From Prevotella sp. E9-3 (GTDB taxonomy: Bacteria > Bacteroidota > Bacteroidia > Bacteroidales > Bacteroidaceae): a stretch of 64,000 nt of DNA. The notes below the pieces were generated by a model. The model saw only the letters and a program-made list of their open reading frames with translations, was not told the DNA's origin and made no database searches. Location: positions 3,596,001-3,660,000 of the forward strand of contig NZ_CP091786.1 of the NCBI RefSeq assembly GCF_022024015.1, given 5' to 3'. This document shows, one piece after another, positions 8,146 through 16,928 of the stretch. Every line of letters begins with the position of its first letter. The stretch's first letter is position 1. Made by a program: the position numbers and the translations under genes.

Positions 8146-9633
8146 TTACTGATTGGCAAGAGGGGTGAGACGTATTCCGGCAATGCGCAGGATGCGATTA
8201 TAGGTATGATTAGAAATCTGACTACTTGTGACATAGGTCTGAATCTGCAACTTCATTTCCATGGAGTTGATACATAAGTCGTCAATGGTGAGCGTGGTGA
8301 CTTCTGTACCCGACACTTCCTTTACATCGGGGATAATGGTTGACTTGTCCTTGCCATTGATCTGTTCAATCGTTGTCAGTACCACTTTCGTAGGCAAGAA
8401 ATCATCGGCATTCTCAGCGGTCTGCTCCTTTGTTTCCGGGGCAAAAACAATTTCCACCTTGTAGTGAGTGCCTGGCACCACCTCTGCACTACGGAAAGTG
8501 ACAATGGGGTTGACCGTCGCTGAGACAGGTGTAAAAAGCATATAGCTATTACCCGGCACTCCCCATTTAGCATCGATACCCCTTACCATTGTGGCATCGG
8601 CAGCAGGAATGATTTCGCCCTGCGCCTTTACAGTAGATACTTCGGCCAGGCCCTTCAAGGGATCTATAGCAATCTGACGACCTTTAAGCCACTGATAGAA
8701 CTGCTGGGGAATCTTGTTCAGACGATAGCCGGTGCCGTCGTCGAAGACTATCGAAGAGATATCGGAAGAAAGGTCAACGGCCTTGCCTTCAGCGGTTTCT
8801 CTCCAAACGTTCCAAAGAGAGTCCATCTGGTTCCATGACGGTACAGTATAGCCCTGTGGGAAATACTGCTGGAAATCGGCAATGGCATCTGAGGAACCTT
8901 GGAGGGTGGGATAATAGTCGGAATCGGCCATCACATAAGGCACACGGAAACTGTGCTCCGGACCATAGAAATATTTGTCAGAGCCATCGACAATGCCTTT
9001 GAAATAGGGCCGATAATAATAGGTCTTACCATATTCCAGCGCACACTTCACCATATTGCGCACGGTGTCGCGTCTGACGAAAACCAGTTCTGTGGGCTTC
9101 AAATAGTCGGAAGCCCACGACACCGTCTTAGGATCAAGGTCAGGCGCCGCTATCGGTACTTGTAAGCTGAGCAGCTTGGAACCAATCACCATATAGTGCT
9201 CACGGCCCCAAAGATAGCGTTTACCACCGTCATAGATCGCACTTGTCTGATTATTATAATCATAGGTCACTACAGCATCACTGTTTTCTACCGACAGGTT
9301 GGGTTTCTCGCCAAAGCACAATCCGTGAACGGGATTAAGACAATATGATGCATCACTTGTCCAATATACCACTGCATTATACTGTTTGTTGGCATGAACA
9401 ACGCCGTTCACATCCCACACACTCTGATAGTTGTTGTCGTGACCGACATCGACAGAATAATGAGTGTTGTCGGGTTGGTATGACCAGAAACTCATATAGA
9501 TGTAATTCTTATCGCCGGTATAGTAAGTATGCACACTACCATCCTTCATGTGAACCTTCACAACTTCCTGAGATGTGGCCGTAAGCATGCCTGCCATCAT
9601 AGCCATCAAAAAAACAATATATCTTGTATTCAT
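8146..9633 (-). CDS. Secreted protein of unknown function, third gene of the fasciclin operon
   Basis: A 495-aa exported protein with a signal peptide (NTRYIVFLMAMMAGMLTATS). I do not recognise the body as a named family. The N-terminus (EVVKVHMKDGSVHTYYTG) resembles the short beta domain that many Prevotella surface proteins carry after the signal, also seen in the first gene of this operon. The middle, rich in Tyr and Trp, looks like an extracellular Ig/fibronectin-type region (TYYYRPYFKG), and the C-terminal 150 residues look like a beta-sandwich. It starts 18 bp after the fasciclin-like gene and is likely made from the same transcript. Confidence 0.6.
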   Translation of the reverse strand: MNTRYIVFLMAMMAGMLTATSQEVVKVHMKDGSVHTYYTGDKNYIYMSFWSYQPDNTHYSVDVGHDNNYQSVWDVNGVVHANKQYNAVVYWTSDASYCLNPVHGLCFGEKPNLSVENSDAVVTYDYNNQTSAIYDGGKRYLWGREHYMVIGSKLLSLQVPIAAPDLDPKTVSWASDYLKPTELVFVRRDTVRNMVKCALEYGKTYYYRPYFKGIVDGSDKYFYGPEHSFRVPYVMADSDYYPTLQGSSDAIADFQQYFPQGYTVPSWNQMDSLWNVWRETAEGKAVDLSSDISSIVFDDGTGYRLNKIPQQFYQWLKGRQIAIDPLKGLAEVSTVKAQGEIIPAADATMVRGIDAKWGVPGNSYMLFTPVSATVNPIVTFRSAEVVPGTHYKVEIVFAPETKEQTAENADDFLPTKVVLTTIEQINGKDKSTIIPDVKEVSGTEVTTLTIDDLCINSMEMKLQIQTYVTSSQISNHTYNRILRIAGIRLTPLANQ

Positions 9634-9651
9634 AATGCTGTTCCTCCTTAA

Positions 9652-11532
9652 TTACTCTTCAGGTATTTCTGTATTGTCAACAATTGCCTTGGGCACAAAC
9701 TCAAAGTAGTCGAACATGGACTCTAATTGATTGCGGGCACTGCCACGTGCCTTGAAACGCAGATAATTGTCGCTCTTGCCATCGCTGACTAAACGCCCCA
9801 GGACATATCTCACAAGGTTGTCGGATTGCGAGAAACTGGTGGTAGAGCTGGTATTAAAGAACTGACAAGCTTTCGGACCCCTCAGCGGTTTTGGCTGCGA
9901 GTTGATAAAATCTATCTTTGCCTGTTCACGATACTCCTTGGCTCGCTGGGTCCAGTTTACTGTTTTACCCGATTCAGGATCACGTCCCGTGAGTGTAAAG
10001 TTAGTATTCCAAAACTGATTAGATGCCGTAGCATAGGGGTTCTTCCAAACAATTATCTGTTCGCCAGTAATCAGGTCGGTCAGCAGGTACGAATTGTCCT
10101 CCAGAGAACTAAGCGTGATAAAATGCCGAAGCATATAATCGAGAACATCAAATTGAATAGGCAGTTCTGAAAACGACATTTCAGCATCAAAATATAAACG
10201 TGAGGCAACCAGAGAGTCGATTGTCTTTTCATCGTTCAGATACACATCAAATGGGGCACGCGTATTAAGAGCGCAAAAACCAATACGCACTTCCCACTCG
10301 CCGACTGGGAGCGGCGGCAGTTTGACGGTGAAATCGAAAAGACCAAATAAGTTCATTTCATCACCTTGCCACGACCAGAAATTACTGTGCGCACGACGCG
10401 CTACCAATCCTCTATTCAGTACTTCTGGATTTGCACTAATATTCTCTAAGTATTTCCAGTCATAGATAAAGTTACGACCATTGCGGGGATAATAGCTATC
10501 ATCGGGAGTATTAAAGTTATCATCATTATAATAAGAGCCACGCAACTCAACGGAATTATTCATGATATCTGATGAGAGGGTCTTGAAATCTACTCGCCAC
10601 AGCTCACCGCCCAACACATTGTCACGTACTTGCTGATCGTAAGTAAGAATGCGGTCTATATAGAAATAATAGCCATTGAAACAGGGGTGGTCGAAACTGT
10701 TCTGAGCTTCGTCAAGAGTGATTTTTGCTCCACGACTCTGATAACCATAGCGATCGGCACCATTCTTCAGTCCGCGACGGTTCAGGTAGATACCTCTGTC
10801 AGCTCCGGAAATCTCAGGATAGGAGCATTTCAACGCAGCATGAGGCATAAGCGTAGCATACCACGCCGACACGTCCATTAGGTTACGGTCAAAACTATTC
10901 TCCAGTCCTTTTCCATCATAGACAGTGAGATAGTCATAGCTGGATCCGTGACACAACACATGATAAGCCACAAAACGGTTCAGCGAGTTGCGGCGGTCGG
11001 TAGGATCGCTCACCGAAGCATCCTCGGGATAAACAACATCATACACCTGTTTGGCATAGGCTTTCAACTGGTCGATATTGGTAATGCCCTGTTGAGCAAA
11101 AACGTCATCAGTCTCGACAAAGACGGTAAACTGATGAAGGCGGCGCTCATTAAACCAGGCCACTTCATTATTAACATAGCTCTTATAGTAAAACCTATTG
11201 TCTTGAGGGAAATAGCCCTGATACTTGACTTTCTTCAGTGAATCAGCCAGACCCGTGAGCTGAAGGGCTGCACTGAAAATAGTGGTCTTTGCATCGGCAG
11301 CTAGCATGCCAGGCAACAGTTTCGAGTCGAAATCAGGATCGACCTCATAGGTAATCTTATCAATGTTATCTACTGAGAGAGCCTCAGTAGTAAGAACGCT
11401 TCCACCAATACCTTCAAATTGGTCGTTTTCAACAACAAGGTACTGCTGGGCGGAGGCAGTAACAAAACAGCCAGCCATCATCGACAGCAGGACTATTGAC
11501 TTCTTTGACAGGGTACTTATCGGAGTCTTCAT
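9652..11532 (-). CDS. Secreted fasciclin-like domain protein
   Basis: A 626-aa exported protein. After a signal peptide (to about residue 28, TASAQ) comes a fasciclin-like module: TTIFSAALQLTGLADSL, HQFTVFVETDDVFAQQG, then NRFVAYHVL, matching the usual FAS1 order of an early helix, the FAPTD-like strand and a VLxYHVL-like strand. A second region with ITLDEAQNSFDHPCFNGYYFYID repeats the last FAS1 segment. The C-terminal half reads as beta-sandwich modules. FAS1 proteins mediate adhesion. The start overlaps the upstream gene by four bases (ATGA), so the pair is translationally coupled. Domain limits are approximate. Confidence 0.68.
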   Translation of the reverse strand: MKTPISTLSKKSIVLLSMMAGCFVTASAQQYLVVENDQFEGIGGSVLTTEALSVDNIDKITYEVDPDFDSKLLPGMLAADAKTTIFSAALQLTGLADSLKKVKYQGYFPQDNRFYYKSYVNNEVAWFNERRLHQFTVFVETDDVFAQQGITNIDQLKAYAKQVYDVVYPEDASVSDPTDRRNSLNRFVAYHVLCHGSSYDYLTVYDGKGLENSFDRNLMDVSAWYATLMPHAALKCSYPEISGADRGIYLNRRGLKNGADRYGYQSRGAKITLDEAQNSFDHPCFNGYYFYIDRILTYDQQVRDNVLGGELWRVDFKTLSSDIMNNSVELRGSYYNDDNFNTPDDSYYPRNGRNFIYDWKYLENISANPEVLNRGLVARRAHSNFWSWQGDEMNLFGLFDFTVKLPPLPVGEWEVRIGFCALNTRAPFDVYLNDEKTIDSLVASRLYFDAEMSFSELPIQFDVLDYMLRHFITLSSLEDNSYLLTDLITGEQIIVWKNPYATASNQFWNTNFTLTGRDPESGKTVNWTQRAKEYREQAKIDFINSQPKPLRGPKACQFFNTSSTTSFSQSDNLVRYVLGRLVSDGKSDNYLRFKARGSARNQLESMFDYFEFVPKAIVDNTEIPEE

Positions 11533-12041
11533 TTCTTCATCAGTTTAAAGGTAAAACCTCGGTTAACACTCACCACATAGCAGCCACTGGACTGGCCACT
11601 TAAATCAACGATTGCCTCGCCATCCTGCCTGCTGACAGGCACCTGAATGGCTTTACCATCGAGCGAGACAACCTGAAGACGGTCTTTGTCCTGCAAACCG
11701 CTTACTCGAACCACAGACTTGCGAGTCAGGTCAAAACGCACAATATTGTCCTGACCTACAACTTCTTCAACACCGTCATAATCCACCACTTCAAAGTCCA
11801 GATTGACAATCTGCTCCCGGCTGTACTCCAATCTTTGCCAGTCGGTATCGTAAGCATTTTTACGAAACTCAACTATTAATAATCCATTCTCAACTATGAT
11901 ATAGGGTTTTTGTTCGGGCAGCACCAACTGCACCTTAGTCTGATTGGTTAGATGAAGGGTTAGCGCTTGACGCTCTTCGGCCATTGTTACAAATGGCAAC
12001 AAAGCAAAAAGGTAAATGAAACAAAGTAGTAATTTTCTCAT
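11529..12041 (-). CDS. Small secreted beta protein with sorting-signal-like C-terminus
   Basis: A 170-aa exported protein, first in its operon. It has a signal peptide to about residue 20 and a short beta domain (LTLHLTNQTKVQLVLPEQKPYI...LDFEVVD). Its last 70 residues (VRVSGLQDKDRLQVVSLDGK...DLSGQSSGCYVVSVNRG...KLMKK) resemble the type A C-terminal sorting domain of the type IX secretion system. Here that module is almost half the protein. Whether it is a cargo or only shares the fold cannot be told from sequence. It overlaps the fasciclin-like gene by four bases. Confidence 0.65.
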   Translation of the reverse strand: MRKLLLCFIYLFALLPFVTMAEERQALTLHLTNQTKVQLVLPEQKPYIIVENGLLIVEFRKNAYDTDWQRLEYSREQIVNLDFEVVDYDGVEEVVGQDNIVRFDLTRKSVVRVSGLQDKDRLQVVSLDGKAIQVPVSRQDGEAIVDLSGQSSGCYVVSVNRGFTFKLMKK

Positions 12042-12070
12042 ATTTTAAGTAATTAGTTAGTAGTATAATG

Positions 12071-12078
12071 CAAAAATA
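12071..12078 (-). promoter_or_regulatory. -7 promoter box of the secreted operon
   Basis: TATTTTTG on the minus strand, about 30 bp before the start of the 170-aa gene. It stands back to back with the dgt promoter. Confidence 0.5.
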
Positions 12079-12153
12079 AAACGTTTTTTCATAAACTGCA
12101 AGAAAAAAGCCTGTTTTTTGACATTCAGGCATTTCGAAATTACAATTATTTCG

Positions 12154-12161
12154 TATCTTTG
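12154..12161 (+). promoter_or_regulatory. -7 promoter box of dgt
   Basis: TATCTTTG fits the consensus exactly. Transcription would start near 12165-12168, after the most upstream open ATG at 12118, so translation must begin at 12187 or 12190. Confidence 0.65.
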
Positions 12162-12186
12162 CAATAAAAAGCAAAGCATTTGCATC

Positions 12187-13659
12187 ATGATGAACTGGAA
12201 CCAACTGATATCCAACTGCCGCTTAGGCCAGGAGCATCGCCATCTGGAGCGACACGATGTAAGAACAGAGTTCAAGCGCGACTACGACCGACTGATTTTC
12301 TCGGCCCCGTTCCGCCGTTTGCAGAACAAGACACAGGTATTCCCATTGCCTGGCAGTGTGTTTGTACACAACCGACTGACACACTCACTGGAGGTGGCCT
12401 CCGTAGGCATGTCGCTGGGCAATGATGTGTATCGGCAATTACTGAAGAAATATGGCGACGAACTGAGTCCGATGGTAGCCGAGATTGGTCAGATTGTGGC
12501 AACAGCCTGTCTGGCCCACGACATGGGCAATCCTCCCTTTGGACATAGTGGCGAAAAAGCCATTCAGACTTTCTTCACCGAGGGTAAAGGGGCCTATCTG
12601 AAAGAAAAAGTGTCGGAAGCCTTCTGGAACGATATCACCCGATTTGATGGTAATGCCAATGCTTTCCGCCTGCTCACCCATAGTTTCAAAGGTCGCCGAC
12701 AAGGCGGCTTTGCCATGACCTACAGCACACTGGCCAGCATCGTGAAATATCCCTACTCATCGGTTTTGGCAGGCAAGAAAAACAAGTTCGGCTTCTTTGC
12801 CACCGAAGCCGCCAATTTCCAATGCATAGCCAAAGAGCTTGGCATAATGCCAGTTGAGAGTTTAGAACTGAGAGGTGAGAGGTATGATTACTCTGCTAAT
12901 GAAAAGAACTCAAAAGAAAATATTGATCAACATAATGCTGCTCATGACAAGAGCTTGAATAGCAAAACTAATCATACCTCTCAGTTCTCAGTTCTCAACT
13001 CTCAGTTAAAATACTCCCGCTATCCCCTCGTTTACCTTGTAGAGGCAGCCGATGATATCTGCTATGAGATCATGGACCTGGAGGATGCCTTCAAACTGAA
13101 AATCCTCTCCTATCAGGAAACGGAACAGCTCATGCTTTCCTTCTTCAGCGAAACAAGCAAGGAGAATATCCTGAAGCGCTTCAAAGAAGAGGAACTAAGC
13201 GATACAAACGAAAAAGTACAATACCTGCGTGCCTGCGTCATCGGTCTGCTGGAAAACGAATGCGTAAACACCTTCATGCTTCACGAAGAGGAGATACTGG
13301 CCGGAACATTCAGCGGTTCGCTCATCGACCATATCAGCGAGGTGCCCCGCAAGGCCTACCAAGACTGTACCGTAGTGGCTCGTAATCGCATCTACCGCAG
13401 TCAGCCCGTTCTCGATGTGGAACTGTCCGGTTATCGCATCATGGCCACCCTGATGGAACTGATGGTAGAGGCCATAGAGCATCCCGAACGCTACTACTCC
13501 CAGCAACTCATCGGCCGTGTTAGCAGTCAGTACGACATCGCCCATCCCGACCTTGAAACACGCCTCATGGCCGTCATCGACTACATCTCTGGCATGACCG
13601 ACGTCTATGCCCTCGATGTCTATCAAAAAATCTGCGGCATCTCACTGCCTATCGTTTAG
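12187..13659 (+). CDS. dgt: dGTP triphosphohydrolase with an in-frame palindromic insert
   Basis: A 490-aa HD-domain enzyme that splits dGTP into deoxyguanosine and triphosphate. Metal-site motifs: RLTHSLEV (His), CLAHDMGNPPFGHSGE (the HD pair), and EAADDICYEIMDLEDA (late Asp). The N-terminus RTEFKRDYDRLIFSAPFRRLQNKTQV-type block is typical. Start 12187 (ATGATG) is chosen because the promoter lies between it and the earlier in-frame ATG. Residues about 222-274 are an insert with inverted-repeat DNA, placed between KELGIMP and the conserved YPLVYLVEAADD. A rod-like foldback follows the stop. It is divergent from the secreted operon. Confidence 0.92.
   Translation: MMNWNQLISNCRLGQEHRHLERHDVRTEFKRDYDRLIFSAPFRRLQNKTQVFPLPGSVFVHNRLTHSLEVASVGMSLGNDVYRQLLKKYGDELSPMVAEIGQIVATACLAHDMGNPPFGHSGEKAIQTFFTEGKGAYLKEKVSEAFWNDITRFDGNANAFRLLTHSFKGRRQGGFAMTYSTLASIVKYPYSSVLAGKKNKFGFFATEAANFQCIAKELGIMPVESLELRGERYDYSANEKNSKENIDQHNAAHDKSLNSKTNHTSQFSVLNSQLKYSRYPLVYLVEAADDICYEIMDLEDAFKLKILSYQETEQLMLSFFSETSKENILKRFKEEELSDTNEKVQYLRACVIGLLENECVNTFMLHEEEILAGTFSGSLIDHISEVPRKAYQDCTVVARNRIYRSQPVLDVELSGYRIMATLMELMVEAIEHPERYYSQQLIGRVSSQYDIAHPDLETRLMAVIDYISGMTDVYALDVYQKICGISLPIV
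12852..13007. repeat. In-frame inverted-repeat element with heptad arms inside dgt
   Basis: Arms of 39 bp at 12852-12890 and 12969-13007 are reverse complements with about five mismatches. Each runs in 7-bp steps (AGTTGAG, AACTGAG, AGGTGAG) and ends GGTATGATTA. The 78-bp core is AT-rich. The element keeps the dgt frame open and uses the same heptads as the array at 7545-7596. Confidence 0.85.
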
Positions 13660-13719
13660 GCATGTTTTTATAAATTTCATCCAGCATCTACCCATTTTTG
13701 ATACCCCAAATGATTTTTG

Positions 13720-13873
13720 AAAGATTTTCTCTTTAGATTTTTCGTTCGATTTTGAGGAGTGAAACGACGACCAATAGTTTTGGGGGCGCTCCGCTTAAAA
13801 TCTGACGAAAAATCTTGTTTCAAAATCTTTGCTGTTGCGCAGCGGTTTTTAGGACCGTAGGTCCGGGTTTTTC
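13720..13873. repeat. Foldback region and possible terminator after dgt
   Basis: Nested inverted repeats pair AAAGATTTT (13720) with AAAATCTTT (13822), and AGATTTTTCGT (13735) with ACGAAAAATCT (13805). They are followed by GGACC-GTA-GGTCC then GGGTTTTT (13852-13872), which could terminate dgt transcription. The remaining gap to 14575 contains the 22-bp array and one more inverted repeat (separate entries). I see no convincing gene in 13660-14575. Confidence 0.55.
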
Positions 13874-14227
13874 ATTTTGTGAAATAAAATGGGTTATTTT
13901 GGTTTTCTTTCAATTCACACAGGAATTTGAAGGTTTTAGTGTAATACAAAGTAAGACAAATACAGGATATGTAGGCGAACCCTCATTCTCCTCTTTTTCC
14001 ACCTCCTTTTTTCGAAAATCAAGACAAATAAAATTCGCAATCTAGAACGGGAACCCCTTGTTTCCCCCCCTCCATCTGTACTCTCACCTCCTTGCTTGGA
14101 GCTGAAAAATACCCATTTTACCCCTTTTTTCCTGCTTTTTCATAGAAAAATGAATATTTTTGCGTGTTCTTTCATGATATGATGGAATTGGTTTAACTGT
14201 TATGGTGAAATAGCACTTATTCTTCAC

Positions 14228-14359
14228 TGCAATAGAACGTCCGTTATACTGCAATAGAATGGTGGTTGCATTGCAATAGAACGGTGGTTGCATTACAATA
14301 GAATGGTGATTGCAGTATAGCTGAAGTACCATTGCAGCATAATAGAAGCGCTATTGTTG
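14228..14359. repeat. 22-bp tandem repeat array A (six units)
   Basis: Six contiguous 22-bp units of the type TGCAATAGAAYGGTGGTTGC, degenerating at the 3' end. The first unit ends GTTATAC. The same family, with the same kind of first unit, occurs at 61038-61213 upstream of xerD. Confidence 0.85.
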
Positions 14360-14434
14360 GAGCATATCAGAAGAATATTAATATGCTTACAATTGATTGA
14401 TATTCAAGCAGTTCTAAAAACAGCCAAGACTCTT

Positions 14435-14490
14435 CAAAACTCGCGTATTTCCGTCCCACTTTCCGTTTGGTGAATTTGTCGCGAGTTTTG
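14435..14490. repeat. Inverted repeat with 11-bp perfect stem
   Basis: CAAAACTCGCG (14435-14445) and CGCGAGTTTTG (14480-14490) are perfect complements around a 34-nt loop. There is no T tract in either direction, so it is not a usual terminator. It may be a dispersed palindromic unit. A second small hairpin, AATGGAC...GTCCATT (14555-14577), overlaps the stop codon of the next gene. Confidence 0.55.
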
Positions 14491-14575
14491 AGCCCAGTAA
14501 GCAAGAAAAATTTCGATAAAATGAATTCGCAGATTGTTCCTTTTTTCAGCAAATAATGGACACAACTGATGTCCA

Positions 14576-16318
14576 TTACTTACTTGTCATCAAGGAATCA
14601 TAATCAATAATGCCGTCTATCATTCTTGGTATGGTCACATCGTTCTGAGGACCAATCAGTGAGAGCCGTTCATCATAGTCGGCATGCGATATACCTGAAA
14701 GATATAGAAGCAGATGGGGCAAACGATCAGTAATCCAAGGACGACGGGCTGCCGAACGTATTTGGGCTACGATGTCAGGATGCTGGTCAATATATTTTGA
14801 AGAACACCATATCCAGAAAGGAATCTCGAATTCCTGACGTGCCTGCCGTGCTGTAGGCGTAGCGTAAATACGTCCCTTTACAGGAAGATCATCATAGACC
14901 TCTTCGCCATGGTCAGCTAAATAGATGACAACAGCATCACTGTCTTTATAGTTCCGCAAGATGCCATCTACAACGACATCATTCCAACGTGTGGCATTAT
15001 CGTAATGGGCCACGACTTGTTTTTCTTCATCATTCAGTTGGCGATTGCGGTAATCAGCAATCTTAAAGAACTGTTGCTCCTTAGGATAGTGGTTTTCATA
15101 TTCAAAATGCTGTCCGCGCAAATGAATGATATCTAATTTGTAGGCTGAACAATCTGAAATGAGCGGCAGATTCATCGTCACAAATTCCAAATCATTATGA
15201 GACTTCTTATGGTTGCATATATCAAAAAGACCGTGATAGAATGCAGAAGAATTCAAGAAGAAACCACCAGCAAGATTGAAACTTTTTGATTTTCGTTTTC
15301 TACGAAACTGATTACTGAGAAAGGCTACACGGTACCCTGCATGACGAAAAAGAATGGGAAACAGCGGATAGTCAGCCCAAACGCGTTCAGCCCCGTAGTG
15401 ATGAAGCGAGAAGAACTGATTAAAAGAATTTGTAGTGATGTTCCAGGATGACACAACATCGGTAAACACTACCAGATTTCCCTTTTCGGCCCATTCTTTC
15501 TGATGGGGAGTAGTAGGCAGTGCATAGCCATACAGCTGTGAATGGTGACGGTTATAACTCTCGCCAATCACCACAACAATATGCTTTGAACGGTGCGAAC
15601 AACTGTCTATTTGAGTACAGAAGGTGCTCTCTTTCAGTCGTTCTATCTCATCGTCAACAAGTAACAATGACTTATGAGCAAAAATCCATTTCAGAGGTGG
15701 TGCATAAGCACTCTGATAATATCCTTGGAAGATAAGTGCCTCGGTATCGGTTTGATTCTGTTGGGAGAGCAGTTCAAGGTACTGCCGGCGTATGGGCCAG
15801 GACACGACAAGGCCGAGAAATACAAGCAGGCAATAAACTGGCAATACATATCTTTTACATTTTCTAAAATGAAAAAACGGAAGCCTTATCTTCCTTATCT
15901 TCCATGACAGCAGTATATGGCCAATTATCAATAGGAGGAGCACATCAGTATGCCAGTCGGTAAAAAACTCTCCTCCATAGGTATTCAGAAAATCTACCAC
16001 CTCATGACTATCGGTATTAAACAGGAAAGCAATCATGGTGGGAGTAATTCCCTCACCAAAATGATATATACAGAACGTGTCATATAAAGCAGCAACATAG
16101 CTTACCACTTCAAAAGAGATGCGCAGGGTTGCAGACAGAAGCCTTGGAGTTTTCCATAAAAATAGCCCTATCAAGAGGATGTCTGTGAGCAGGCATATTA
16201 CATGAAGTGCAATACATGACACATACGTATTAAGACAGAACAGCCCTACAATCAGCATCATAAGGAGTCCGATAAGCGTACGTTTCTGATGGAAAGTCAT
16301 AGATATGTTGTCAGTCAT
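14576..16318 (-). CDS. Phosphoethanolamine transferase (sulfatase superfamily)
   Basis: A 580-aa inner-membrane enzyme. About five transmembrane helices fill residues 10-200, followed by a periplasmic alkaline-phosphatase-fold domain. Motifs: VVVIGESYNRHHSQLYGY (first metal site), SSWNITTNSF with the candidate Thr nucleophile, IIHLRGQHFEYENHYP, and YLADHGEEVYD (metal-binding Asp-His). These match EptA/CptA-type enzymes, which move phosphoethanolamine from phosphatidylethanolamine to lipid A or core sugars and change charge and polymyxin response. Target specificity cannot be read from the sequence. No partner gene is adjacent. Confidence 0.87.
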   Translation of the reverse strand: MTDNISMTFHQKRTLIGLLMMLIVGLFCLNTYVSCIALHVICLLTDILLIGLFLWKTPRLLSATLRISFEVVSYVAALYDTFCIYHFGEGITPTMIAFLFNTDSHEVVDFLNTYGGEFFTDWHTDVLLLLIIGHILLSWKIRKIRLPFFHFRKCKRYVLPVYCLLVFLGLVVSWPIRRQYLELLSQQNQTDTEALIFQGYYQSAYAPPLKWIFAHKSLLLVDDEIERLKESTFCTQIDSCSHRSKHIVVVIGESYNRHHSQLYGYALPTTPHQKEWAEKGNLVVFTDVVSSWNITTNSFNQFFSLHHYGAERVWADYPLFPILFRHAGYRVAFLSNQFRRKRKSKSFNLAGGFFLNSSAFYHGLFDICNHKKSHNDLEFVTMNLPLISDCSAYKLDIIHLRGQHFEYENHYPKEQQFFKIADYRNRQLNDEEKQVVAHYDNATRWNDVVVDGILRNYKDSDAVVIYLADHGEEVYDDLPVKGRIYATPTARQARQEFEIPFWIWCSSKYIDQHPDIVAQIRSAARRPWITDRLPHLLLYLSGISHADYDERLSLIGPQNDVTIPRMIDGIIDYDSLMTSK

Positions 16319-16420
16319 ATACTATTGTTCGTTGCGGCAAAAAGGCACCTGCTTTTCACAAAGCAGATGCCCGAATGTTATCTATATTATCAATAAAAAA
16401 ATTTTGATGAATCCTATTTC

Positions 16421-16888
16421 TTAATAAGTATATCTATAGGAGTAAGAATAAGAATCGTCGTCATCATCATCGTCCTCCTCCTCTTTATAAAGGGAGAGGG
16501 TCTCCGTAATGGTGTATCCATCTTCCATGTAGGTTCGATACATCTTAAGATGGCCTTTCTTTTCATTATAAGTATAAGTGTACTCCACAGCATCCTTCTT
16601 CTTTCCATCAGGATAGATGGTAATGATTTCATCGTCATAGTCATAGGTAAAATCTCCACCCATATTGCCATAGCCACTGATATAGCAATTCATCTCACCC
16701 TCACCGTCTTCACACTCAATCCAAACCGAACCACTGGCAGAATAGCCATTTGATGAAACGGTCATGGTGCCAGACCATTCTCCTTCCAGCGGATCGTCAC
16801 TATCATCATCATCTTTTGTACAAGAAGAAATGGTAACTGCTGCTACAGTCATCATGACCAAAGCAAATAAACTCCAAAATTTTTTCAT
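16421..16888 (-). CDS. Small lipoprotein with lipocalin-like body and Asp/Ser-Tyr tail
   Basis: A 155-aa lipoprotein: the signal ends TISSC followed by an acidic KDDDDSDD linker. The body (LEGEWSGTMTVSS...TYDYDDEIITIYPDG...LKMYRTY) looks like a small lipocalin or META-type beta barrel common in Bacteroidetes. The C-terminus is a run of Asp then alternating Ser/Tyr/Arg, simple sequence that may vary between strains. ATG at 16888 is chosen over the TTG two codons earlier because it gives a normal MKKFW start. Function unknown. Confidence 0.62.
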   Translation of the reverse strand: MKKFWSLFALVMMTVAAVTISSCTKDDDDSDDPLEGEWSGTMTVSSNGYSASGSVWIECEDGEGEMNCYISGYGNMGGDFTYDYDDEIITIYPDGKKKDAVEYTYTYNEKKGHLKMYRTYMEDGYTITETLSLYKEEEDDDDDDDSYSYSYRYTY

Positions 16889-16928
16889 AATCAAAGTTTT
16901 TTAATGAGTTAAACTATTGCTTATTCAA

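Noticed and set aside
14084..14576. Two short open frames on the minus strand in the gap after the transferase gene
   Set aside because: They run through the 22-bp array and the inverted repeat, have no domain or promoter, and are best explained by repeats.
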